Shown here piece after piece: positions 23,901 to 35,900 of a stretch of DNA of 64,000 bases (positions within the stretch are counted from its first letter, which is position 1; each line of letters begins with the position of its first letter). Origin of the DNA: Gnetum montanum (Eukaryota; Streptophyta; Gnetopsida; Gnetales; Gnetaceae); NCBI GenBank assembly GCA_015680685.1, contig MNCI01004743.1:87420-151419 (forward strand). Reading direction: 5' to 3'. The notes under the pieces were generated by a model. It saw nothing but the letters and a program-made list of their open reading frames with translations, did not search any database and had not been told where the DNA came from. Both the position numbers and the translations under genes were made by a program.

Positions 23901-26900
23901 ATGAAGTGTGGTGGCAACTTGTGCTTTCCATCCATTGTGAGCACACGTTGAGCGGGGATTTTGTGGCGACGACTATACTTTGGGCTGTTTGGAAGGCACG
24001 AAATGTGTGGGTGTTTAGGGTTGCACGGTTGCCTAATCCACAACAGCTGGTGGTGTAGGGGCATAGATTGTGGCAACAGGCAACAATGGGAATGGGTTGA
24101 ATGCCCACATTTGAACCTGATTGTGTAGGATTTCATTAAAATGCTGAGTTGTGGATGATAATACAGGAGGTGGGGTGGGCATATGTGCTTCGGCTATTGA
24201 AGGGGGGACCTAGATCTGGTGTATGATGCCTTTTTTTTGCACTTGGCATGGGAACCGTGACCATGTTTTGGGGGGCCCACATTTTGTTGATGGAAGAGGT
24301 GTTGGTTGATTGCTTGAGAGTTTTGGCTTCGAGTAAGATTATTCTTCCTCATGGTTGGGGTTTCCAAGATGCGCATGTTTTCTTCATTGGGGTTATTCCC
24401 AAGACTACCAATGGGTAGATTCTAAAGTCAGCATTGCAACGAATCTAGCAGGAGGTAGTGGATGTTGTTGATTGTTACTTTGTCCACTCTAGCAATGTTT
24501 CAAAATTGCAAAGGTCCACTTTGCTTTTTTGAAATGTCTAAAATTTGGTTGATGGGTTAATCTGCCTAGGTTTTTTCTGGCCATGTTGCAACTGTAGTGC
24601 AAGGGATGTCATTCTAGGTTGATTTTTGCTCTTTGGAGGTCTGTAGTTCCGACTATGCCAAGACCCCCGAGACCAAAGCTACACTTTGTCTACAGTAGGG
24701 TGGGGAGAGTTGGAGTTGAAGATGAAGGGAGGCTTGCATTAGGGTTTGCATCTATAGGGGCTATGGAAGTTTTTGGGGGGAGGTTGATTGAGTTGGCACG
24801 AGAGTTTGTGGGGGTGATTCGTGATGACCTTGAGGCAGCTAGGATTTAGATCAAGTGCCCGAAGGACGAAAAGGCGATGTTGGAGGTTGAGGTGGAGACA
24901 GTGGTGCAGGAAACTAAGGCGGCAGAAGAGGCTGTGGAGTAGGCTTGGAGGGCAGAGCAGTATGTTTGGGAGGCTAAATGGATGGCTCGAGAGCAAGAGT
25001 TTGTGCGTCAATTAAGTGCAGTGGAGAAACAATTGTTGGAACAATAAAAGGAACTTTAGCACGCATGGGATTTCAAAGAGTTGACTTTGAGGGCTACTCT
25101 CGAAGATTCCCTTAGGGAGCAAGTAGGGGCTGAGTTGCTGCTTGCTAAGCAACGGAATGTAGAACAAGAGAGGGTCGAGTAGGTGGTGCGGTAGCTGGAG
25201 TGGCAGGAAGCGGAGGCACTCAGGTGATAGATTGATTGTGCGCATGAGAGTGGGGTTTGTGTGTGGTTGCAATCAGGCAAATGTCCTTTTCCCTAGGTTT
25301 TTTCTGGCCATGTTGCAACTGTAGTGTTTTGGGAGAGGGAAAAGGAGATGAGGAGATAGCATGTGCTCCATGAAGAGAGCTCCTGGGCAGCGACGATTGA
25401 TGAGCTGCAGTCCCAGATCAGGGCAGAACTGCAACGTGAGGAGGAGTGTCAGGAGCACGAGCGGCTGGTGAAGGGGGTGTGGGAGTAGGAATGCAAGGAA
25501 GTGGCATAGATGTGTTGACAGGTGGATAGAGCGCATGCTCAGAATTCTCAGATGTGGATTAGAATAGGATGATGCCCTTACTTGCTGATGGATATCCACC
25601 GAGACACTACATGGTCAGCTCTGCATCGACATATTCGTAGAACCTCCTTTTGGCTACACTTGGATGGCAGAGGATCGAATGATGACTTTGCTAGGAAGGA
25701 AGTTGTGTTTAAGGATTTTCAGGAGGTGGTGGTGTTTGTTGATTTTGAACAACACTGGGAAGTGCTTAACGATATTCAATCAGGAAATTCCTGATTGTGT
25801 ATGTCAAAACTTGTCTAAATGCCTATAGTGGGCTTGGCCGTTGGTAGTCCTAGGGACCCCTATGGTTTTTGTTGTTTTCTTTTATTGGTCTTGTCTTGAT
25901 GTCGGGGGTGAAGGGGTGGTTCATTACACCTTGTTTGTGAGAACTTCGTTGTCTAGGGAGAGTTAGTCCATGAATATGACTTGGAGGTCAGGGATCTAGC
26001 CTATGTTTTTGCTTTTGTTTCCTTTTTGGGGTCTTTTTTTTTTTTGTTGAGGGGTGGGGGTTGGGGAGTTGTGGGTGGGTGGTGTTGTGTTAGTTACCCC
26101 CCTTCCCCCTTCCCCAGGGGAGGGGCCATCCTCCCCCCACTACGATGTAAATCTATAGTTTGTATTGTATTTCCCTTTAGGAATACAATCCCAAACATTT
26201 TCTCAAAAAAAAAAAAAAAACATTCTTTCAATACATGGTTATTGGAGCTTGCTGTAATTCACATGAAGTTTTTCTTTTCAATTAAAAAAAAAGGTCTCAG
26301 TAGCTTACAATTGATAGTATCTGGCATTTTAAGCTTCATTGGGTCACTTTTATGGTATGAATTGTTTTCATAGCATATTGCAACTTGTCAACCATATATC
26401 TATTTGTTTCTGTAACATTGAATTATATTTCACACTAAGTGATATGCACGGTTGATATTTGGAGTAGAGAATTTCAACTGGCTGAGAGACTTATTATTTT
26501 AATACTCTCTTAACTTGGAGGAAAGCTAACTTGTTTTATGATTAACAGGGTAAAAACATGTATGCACAACTTGAACAGGAAATTCTAGCCTCAGGTGATT
26601 ATTGTTCATCTAGTTTTTAGAGGAATTTTGCATTTTTCAGGTTGCTTGCATTCTTTGTTCTTGGAATTGGTAACAAAATTATACATACCACAAACATATT
26701 TGTCAGCAATTTATTGATGCATTACAAGCGAATTATGAATTTTATGAAATTTTCTTATAGTATCTAGTAATGACCACGGGACATTACAAAGGTATTAATT
26801 GCCCATTCTAAAATTTATATTTGGTAGCGATTTAGGAATTCACCATATTCATGTATTGATGTATTACAAGCGAATTATGAATTTTATGAACTTTTCCTAG

Positions 26901-29900
26901 TAATGACCAAAGAACATCACAAAGTAATAATTGTCCATTCTAAAATTTATACAAAAGCTTGTTCTTTTATTTGGGTAAAATTGACGCTAGATTTTTCTGT
27001 TTTGTGCATGTTTTTTGTTTTTACTTTATTAGGTTAGCATATCCCATTATAACATTGATGTTGTGAAAGGTGTTTTTATGTAACTCACGTTGGGTTAAAG
27101 TTAAGCCATTGTAAAGTTGAACTTATTTTAGAGTTTTAACCTGAATCATATCCCTGCAAATTGTTAAAAAGGAGGCATGGTTTCGGGTCTCATTTTCCAT
27201 GAGGTTTTACAAATTGGACAAACAGGTCATTGAATGTAGCAGTATGCACAAATGACTAGCCATTACCAGGAACACATTGTAACACCCATATGTAGGAAGA
27301 AAGACTTAACATTCAAAAGCCCCCAACAAGCTGGCTGAAAATGCAAGGGTAAGCTTTTCTTCTCTTTTCCAAACAGTTGATCAATTATCAGAAATTCAAC
27401 TTGCATATAGACCAGCATAGACAACTATCAATTAAGATTAAGCGTAACAAGAAAATTACATGATGCAATCAATGGCCCAAGGATCTAGTAGGAAGAGAAT
27501 GCCAATATGAAGATTGAGATCTCTCAATACACTTTGCATCCAAGCTGCAGCACAAATGTGAAAGCATCTAAAACTTAAAATTGTATCCACAGCCATCTAG
27601 CTCAACAAGAAGCTAATTTATTCAATCCTTCACTTAGTAGTCTTAACTTATGCACAGCCAAAATGTAATGAGCCATACTCTAGGAAAGCATACTAGTCAT
27701 GTACATGGATTGCAAATTGAAATATAAAATAATATAAAAATATTTACATTATTCACAATATCATTTCCAGGGAAACAATATCTAGGATTTAGCAAGCAAG
27801 AAAAATTAGAAACTACAACTTGTTCGCATAGATAGATGGACAAGAAGCACAAGAATCTTATGAATCAGGAGTTTACAAATCAAATTATTGAAACTCCTAG
27901 TAAAAGAATTAAACACAACTACATTTAGCATCAATCAACAAACCATAATGAATAATCGATTTTTGGTTCAACCATTGCTAATACAAAAAAGATAACCATG
28001 AAAACCAAACAATGATAACAAAAATCTATGCAAGATTCCTTTCATACAATGTATAGGTCTAATTTATGAATTAGATTCTGATTTTTTGCACATAATAATA
28101 GATCAAATGCTGTTAATCAACATACTTGTCTAACCCAACAGTTGGCCACAAGAAATGTATAAATCAGTAATATCAAATCCATTCAATTGCATAATAATAC
28201 TAACTTATTTTCTTCCAGCAACTCTGAGAATCAGAATCATTTCAAATCAACTTTGCTAACTTGAAATAATAAATTGCACACCATTAGCATTTAATCAAAC
28301 TATCTAATTTACCAATAATAGAGAATAGAGAAATCACCTACATTTAACAGCCATGATTTAACATCACTAACATTTAATAACCATAGATTAACATTCTAGA
28401 TTTTCCCCACTCCATTGGACACAGAAAGCTAACAAAATCAGACTTGAGAAGGTACACAAATAAGAATCAAAATTCAAATCCAAAGATTAAGCATTCAAGG
28501 AGATCATCAAGCCAATTTTTCAACCAAAAACCAAGAATTCAACAATACTGTAAATTTCAGAAGATCATAAAATAGACATGGGCCTAGGGATACTCTCACT
28601 TTCTACCAACGGTATCAATCCTTATGTCAATATGCCCCAAATTGTTATGGGTGTTTCTAAATCATTATAGAAACAACTCTTATCCAAGTCATTTAGGCTA
28701 GAGAGTGCAGAGGATATGTGTAGAGATCCATCAACAAAATTCTGGATTCAACAATCCAAAATCTGAACAACAAATCTTGTCAAAGTTGATTCTAACATAA
28801 ATGATATTCAAGGCAAAGAAAGGAGAAGAGTTGAGACATTGAGGTTATTGGCCAATGCTATCCATCACACATAGCAAGAGAAGAATTCATCTTACCTTCT
28901 TGCCTAGATTTCTTGCTTACCAAGAATCGTTAATTACAACATTGGATTCCTGTTTAGCTCAAATTTGCTTTTTATTTGTTGATTTCTATAGCAGCTAGAC
29001 TCTTTCTTTGTTGGAATAGTCTTCTCTTCTTGTTGTTCATTTGCTACTTCAGTTACAATTTGCTTTTGTTGTTGTTGTTCTCTTTCAGCCATCATTTTCT
29101 TGTTGTTGTTATTGATTTTTCTATTTCAGCCACACTTCTTTTGCTGTTGTTCATTTCTAGCTACCTCCCTTGTGCTTGAGCTCTCCTTCCTTCTCCTATG
29201 CACACACACACTCTCCCTTCTCCTTTTTCCCTCTACCCTTTCTACTGTCTTTATAATTGCTAGCAGAATTCAAGAGATGATGGATTATTTCTTGTAATTG
29301 ATTCTTCATTTAAAACTAGTTTTTTTCTCCTTAAAAAAAAAAAGAAATAAAACTTTTTTTTGCATCACCTAGTTACGAGTTCAATTCTTCCCATGATCAC
29401 TCTTAAAAATTAATAAAAGTATATTCTAATAAGTTGTAGGTTCAATTCCCTGAGTTACAACTTTTAACATTTTAGAATTCTAAATCTGCCAAGTCTTAGG
29501 TTCAATTCCTTTTGATCTCACATAGCAGAAAACTGATAAGCATAAAATATTAAAACATAAGATCCACCTCTGTTCATTCTTTCTTCTGCAACATGTCACC
29601 TCTAAATTTATTAAATTTATTAGTAATAAATATATAGCTGTGCTTCATTTCTAGCAACATATCTTTTCAGAAATCAAATCATAAGGTGCAATAGAAGAGA
29701 TTTCAAAGTGAGAATATAAAAGAGTGCAAGTCCAAGATATAAAACCAACTGAAACACCTTCTCTTTTAGGCCATCAACAATGCAAAAATTTCCATTTCAT
29801 GCTCATAATTTATTATTGCATTATCTTACGATGCCTTAAAAGGTCATCACACAAGCTTTCTACAGCCTTAGAGGGGGTACTTATATTCTATTGACTAATG

Positions 29901-32900
29901 AAACTCTAAAGAATAATGCATCAACAACATGCACAACACTCCACATGTTCATTATTTAAAATAATACAACTATGATATATATAATATTTTTGATTCATAG
30001 GTTAGGTTCCTTCCACTTGATTCTTTAGTCAATTTCTTCAGCAACATGTGCATATATATGTATATTTAAAAGAATCATTCATACTAAGTGAAACATACCT
30101 TTTTTAGCCCTTGAAGCATAACATAAAGAAATCTTTGTTTTTTGTTTTTTTGTTTTTCCAAATCTGATTACTGAATAAATAGAATTCACACAGTAGACCT
30201 TAGAGATAAGATATGAATACACACCAAAGCAAGTACATTAGATACCCACACACACACTATATACATATATATGGTTCACATAGAAATATTTTAATCAGTT
30301 TAAAAAATCATTTCAAGGCACCTAGGTCATGTGGCCCATAAAGATAACAACTTCATAAATAATACAACATTTTAGCTTCATTTCTACTTAGCATTCTTTT
30401 TTTTTTATTCCATTAGTATATGCTAAATTAATCACTAGGATGTACTTAGTAATTTGCATCTAGTAATACACACAACAAAATTTAGCACAATTTAGATCAA
30501 TCACAAAGAAGAATGGTTTGTCATTCAACCAATCATCAATACAAGCACATTAGCAACACTTTAAATCTATCAAAATCATAAAATTATAGATAATTTTACA
30601 AATCAATACTATCCACACACATTATCATAAGAAATCAGACTCACAAACATTGCCATGAACATTAAGATGAAAACTCAATAAAGATGGATCATTACACACA
30701 TACTTTCAAGGTACAATGTCCCTTTAAAATAATGAAATACATTATTAATATACCTGAGACAAACAAAGACCAAACTTATTGCATGCATAAATAGTTTGTC
30801 AGAATCATAGTTATCACAAAAGTCCCCCTTTTTGCAACAACTAGGAGAATAAATTTTGAAATAATTAAAAGAGAGATAAAGTTGCCATTTCTTCTGGTTA
30901 TACAGAAGGATCAATTCCATAATTTGATCACCATCCAAATGCAGGCTGGGCTTTCATGTGGTTCCATAGCAAACAAAAAAGGCTTGACTTACCATTATTT
31001 TTGGACATTACCTCAAATATACCATTAGTTGTGAGAGCTCCTGGGGGGAACTTAGGCGACACATCAGACGCACGTCAGCAAAATTCCATCCGGATGCGGG
31101 GGACTCATCGGCTGACCGGCGCAGGAGAGAGGCTGCTATGCAGGGCATCCAACAAGCGGCGAACTTCATAGACACCGAAGAGCACCGCAACACCCTGGAC
31201 TTGCTACATGAGCTTGAACAGCCTCAGTGTGCCTGTCGNTATACTTCATAGTAATACAAACCCGAACATTCTCTCAAAAAAAAAAAAAAAAAATTTCTTA
31301 GTCATCCAATGTTTTAGCACATATCAAGACGTTTAAAATAAGCGTGACATTCATAAACATTACTATTTTCATCAAATAATAGAAAATTTAGGCACTTTAA
31401 GTACTTTTTAAATTATTGAACATTAAAATTTCATGAACTATGGTTTCCACCAAGAAACTAATTATAGAGTTATACCATTTATGCGAAATTGAGCTAGTCT
31501 ACCAAATTTGAGGACTGATAACTTTGAATTTTCACGTAATTTTAATAAATTAAAATATTTAATAAATTAAATTTTTTAGAAAAATGTCAAAACTAACCAT
31601 TGCTCATCTTATAATAATATTCTAAAATGATTTTTTAAATTCTTCTGCTTTCAACTTTGTTTCTTTCATTTAAAAACAAAAATATCTTTTCCTCTTTCTA
31701 ATATTAAACAATTAGAAAAATTACTAATAAATAGCAAATTTTTCTTGAATGGTCTAATTTTAAATTTCCTTACCAAACTTATAATCATAAGACTTATCTT
31801 CAAAGGTATGTTATGAGCTTAAAAAATTTTTAAAGTCAAATTACATAATATCACTATATGACAAACATAGCATATAAAGTGTTAAAGCTCACATGTATGA
31901 ATGTCGGCGACTCCAAAATATCTAATACATCTTCATTGTATTATACATCTCCTCGTCAAGTAACTCGTCTTCATCACCATCGCTTTTACTGTTCAAAAGT
32001 TTAACATGTTCTCTGTCATGAAAATTGGTATCCACTATTTTCGCGTTAACGTATGAGTTTTGGTATATTATCTCATGGATGATCATCGTTTCTTTCTTGA
32101 AGATATACTAGTCATTTAAAAATAATAGGAATAAACTGTTCATAGTCAATGAAATAATTTGGATTATTTTTAAGCCTTTTTAAAAAACCCCAGTTCTATT
32201 GTGTTCTGCTCACAACAAAAGATTCCACAAAAATCCCAGGTACATCATTTTCAATGAGATAAAACCTTACATCCCTTCATGAACATAGAGAAAAGATAAA
32301 ACTTCAAAACAACATCATGGGAAAGATCCAATAGTTTTGGGGATGCCTTTTCAGGTTTTCATCATTTAACCAATTCTAAAAAACCTCCCTGCCAAGGTAG
32401 GGAAGGGATAAGGCCTTGCTTACCTTCAAAAGCACCCACGCAAGATAAAACGATACATGAAAATTTATCCTCTCAATTAAATGATCATATGTCTGCTAAG
32501 CACAAACCCAACTCCTGTATTGCTCTTCCATAATCTGTACTATGTTAATCATTGTTTATCCACTGAAAATTTCTAATATTATGTGCCAAATCATGCCGTA
32601 GTGTCAAAGCTAGTATCCACAATGATTCTGGTTGCTGCTGCTTCTGCTGAAAAAGCCATAAGTCTCTTTCCTGCGACAATGTATACTAGACACAGCATGG
32701 CAAAGCTGCCCCTACCTTAGCTTATCTATTATTAAGCTCATTTTAATGCTGTTCCTTAATAAACTCAACTATATTTTGTGAAATCAGTTGCATTCACCCT
32801 GACAACTGCTAAAATTGTTGGCCACATTGAATCTAAAAAAGAAAATTGACAAAATAAATGATTTATTGTCTCTTGTCCTTGTGAGCAGAAATTCCTGCTA

Positions 32901-35900
32901 TTATCTTGTATTATGCTCCTACTCCAAAAATATTCTTTGGTTGTTAACCTTCCCATAATTGCTTTAACTATAAATCATCTCAGTCACCACGTGGTGTAAA
33001 CTTTACCCTTAAAATAGCCATTGAAATGAACCTACTCCACCTCTCTTAATATTTGATAAGCTTGTTTTAATTACTAGGTGAAAGTTTGATTCCACTTCGA
33101 AAGATTATCCAGAAAAATATGCTGCATGAACCAATGATTAGTAACTTGAATACCTTTCCAAACAAGGGATGGATTTGTAATAATGGGAGCGACCACTTTA
33201 AAGCTATAATTGGGCTGCGTTCATAGCATATAATTTATTTATGATATTTTGAATGCTAGTTTCAAACAATATGATTTGCATGAATAAAGATTGAGTGTGC
33301 TTGTGTGACTACCAAAGTCTCTGAATCAACGAAGATTACAATTAATAGATTGGTTATAGTAGTTAGGATGGTATACCTTTGATGAATTATGACTTTGAGA
33401 TTAGGCTTGTTGAAGAAAGCTTTACGATTGTATGAGAATTTTCCACACATGTTTCTCATCTAGCTGTAACTCCTCATTTTCAGAAAATGGTTCTAGTTGT
33501 ATGAAAATGCCCTTGTAAATGATTTTCCTAAAAACTTGTTCATACCACATTGTGATCCAAGAAAAAATTCCAAACCTAAGTATTTTTCTGAACACTGCTT
33601 TGCCTGAAATCTTCTTTGCGAATGCTAGGCTTTCAACGATGAAATGTCCAAAATTGTAGAAGACTTGACTATGCCAGATCAATTATAATTCTATTCTTTG
33701 TAAATAGATGAGAGCATCAAAATATCCCAAGGTTAACTGGTTTTCTTAGAACAATGATGTAAGAGTTCTAACTTTTTGCCATCTTACTAACTGAATAGCA
33801 TGAAACATTATATGAATAATAACTGATACATGTAGCTTCAGACTTGTTCTTCCATGCTTGCTAGATTTAGATAGTTGGGCCTAATAACTGAAGCGTCACA
33901 GAGCAAAAAAGTACTGAATTATGGTAGGCTCTCCGAAAATCTTCACCTTGACAAGAACTCAAGGGGTCACGAACAGTTCAAGATTATTATAAAGACCTGT
34001 GAAATAATATAGAAGGACATCAGTTTCATAATGCAACAGCACAACCGGCACAAGAAATCACACACACTATGCACCATAGGCTCAGGGTGGGGCTCCATAT
34101 CTGTTGGATGATGTTTTGGACACAAGGGAGATGTTTCCATGCTTGGCCATTCCCCCATGGGTCCACCATGGGTCCATGAGAGGAGTGGTTTTCCATAATA
34201 CCATGGGTTTTGTTGTTTGTCGCTACTCTAATAGTGGGATGATGTTTTGGACACAAGGGAGATGCCTCCATGCTTGGCCATTTCCCAGTTTGTATACTTT
34301 CACCATTCTTAATATATATTTTCCAAATTTTCTGTGTAAACTTTTTTTGGTTTACATAGACTATTGAATACACAGATTTTTGCACCATTGTGATCGAGCG
34401 CAGGCATGCGCCTGCAGTGAGGCACAGTTTTTATTTGTTGCTGTAATCATTCAGTTGTCTCCAGATGCTTTATAAGACTTATTGATGATACATGGACTAT
34501 TAATGCCTTAATGCTTATTTCTAAAATGATTTCTCCTTTAATGTTTGCAGATATGTCTGCATTTAAAGCAGCAAACCCACAATCTGTCTTTGAAGATTTT
34601 ATTAGGTGGCATTCACCTGTTGATTGGATTGAAAATCATGCAAATGAAACTAGTGGAAATGGTTGGCCTCCAAGAGGCCACCTTTCTGAGCGCATGTCTG
34701 AACCGGGGAACTCTTGGCGCCAGATTTGGGATAAATGTGAAGCCATACCAGCTTCAGAACAGCGGCCTCTTTTTGATCCTGACCAAGAAGGTGAAAAGGT
34801 AATCTGCATTTTTCAGGCATCGACTATAACTGAAAGTTTAAGACATAACGTGAGGACAATTTTCTTGCTTACATTGATTCATTTATTTCCTCGTTAGCCA
34901 CTGACAATTCCTTATGATTTATGATCTTCTCATTAATCTCCAGCTCTCTTACATAATGCTGTTGATATTTGGACATATTAAAGATGTTTCAGCTTTAAAT
35001 ATTTAAATTATGTCATTAATTTTGCTATTATCCAAAATGTAGAAGTTTCCACATGTTTCCAAAATTTCAATTATATTATCTGATTTTTTCACTCTCCTAA
35101 CCATCTCTGTTGGTGCCAGTAAGCATGACATCAAATATACACATTGAATACAACTTCTAGTTATTTAATCTTCCAGGAACAATAAGAAGTTTACTACATT
35201 GGCCAGTCAATCTTCGAGTCGCTCTGTAAATCTCCAATTTATAAATCTTTTTGTTATTCCCCCAAAGAAATAACAATAATCCATATATTTCCTTGGAGGA
35301 GTAGGTCATTCATTTCTCAAATCATTAGTATTATTTTTGTTTTCTCAGCTTTGAAATAGAATAAGGAAATAATTTTTCAATTTAGTTTTAAATCCAAAAA
35401 CTTCATAAAAGATACATTGCACCTTATGATTTTATATGCATCTCGCTTCAACTTCCAAGGAAATAAGCATAATTATTGACAAAATGCCCATGTTTAAAAC
35501 GGGGTAGGCAATTCGCTGTTGCAATTCCTTTAATCAACCATCTTAAAGCTTCATCTAACATTTTTAATGAAAGAATTGTTGGATAATTAGTGTTTTCTGA
35601 ATCAACATTTTAAAAATTTTGGGGAAAAGTTTTTCAGAATTGTCCTACAACAAATGGAAATAACTTTGTGATGGAATGCACTATTGGAAATTATTCTGCT
35701 CATTGCCACACAAGCAGTTTTTTATTCCAAAGGACGCTTTTTTTTTTCAAAGAACTTAAGTATTAATATCTAAAAGGTAACATAAACGTTTTATCAAACT
35801 TTATATTGATTTTCGATTGTTATGACTTATGAAGATTATAAGAAGTTTTGAGATTCATGTGGGGTGTTGCTTTGTTTCATCTGTTTTTAACTTCAGTGAT

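Larger units (their letters stand above)
19469..26218 (+). mobile_element. LINE-2: full-length, inactivated L1-type LINE with a C-terminal extension
   Basis: A 6.75-kb element flanked by AACATTCTTT(G/C)AAT (19455-19468; 26219-26232) and ending in an A-run (26203-26220). Order: Gly/Ser-rich ORF1 start (19503-19796), DUF4283-like domain and zinc-knuckle remnant (20020-20477), endonuclease (20958-21660), RT (22190-23060), zf-RVT (23690-23900), conserved unknown region (24140-24680), coiled coil (24740-25560), HIRRTS cassette (25605-25794) and 3' UTR. It is about 1.36 kb longer than LINE-1, mainly because of the last two coding parts. Many frame breaks are TAG where the family has Gln, and the RT core is YAND. 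It lies sense in the Rab3GAP intron, 330 bp before exon 5. Confidence 0.88.
10097..26548 (+). other. Giant intron (16,452 bp) of the Rab3GAP-like gene
   Basis: Bounded by GTAATG and TTAACAG. It holds a LINE RT fragment (10985-11290), a minus-strand LINE cassette (15350-15589), a family A copy (16945-17235) and LINE-2 (19469-26218), which ends 330 bp before exon 5. Removing LINE-2 alone would cut it to about 9.7 kb. No missed exon is needed, because phases on both sides agree. Confidence 0.85.
26595..34550 (+). other. Second large intron (at least 7,956 bp)
   Basis: It contains a direct duplication (26700-26955), long AT-rich DNA without genes (26960-31020), a T-rich low-complexity block with TTG runs (28960-29290), three RGTTCAATTC box-B-like motifs (29376, 29431, 29487), a truncated LINE tail with one N (31027-31293), a family A copy and minus-strand LINE fragments. 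The N means the true length may be greater. Confidence 0.8.

Noticed and set aside
28976-29297. Leu/Phe-rich frames suggesting a membrane protein
   Set aside because: Low-complexity T-rich intron sequence (TTG and TTC runs) gives such residues by composition alone.
29370-29500. Three GTTCAATTC motifs as possible tRNA genes
   Set aside because: No acceptor, D or anticodon stems can be formed; at best SINE debris.
34026-34388. 120-codon minus-strand frame with repeated segments
   Set aside because: The repetition is the DNA-level duplication at 34107-34290; no protein family is recognisable.
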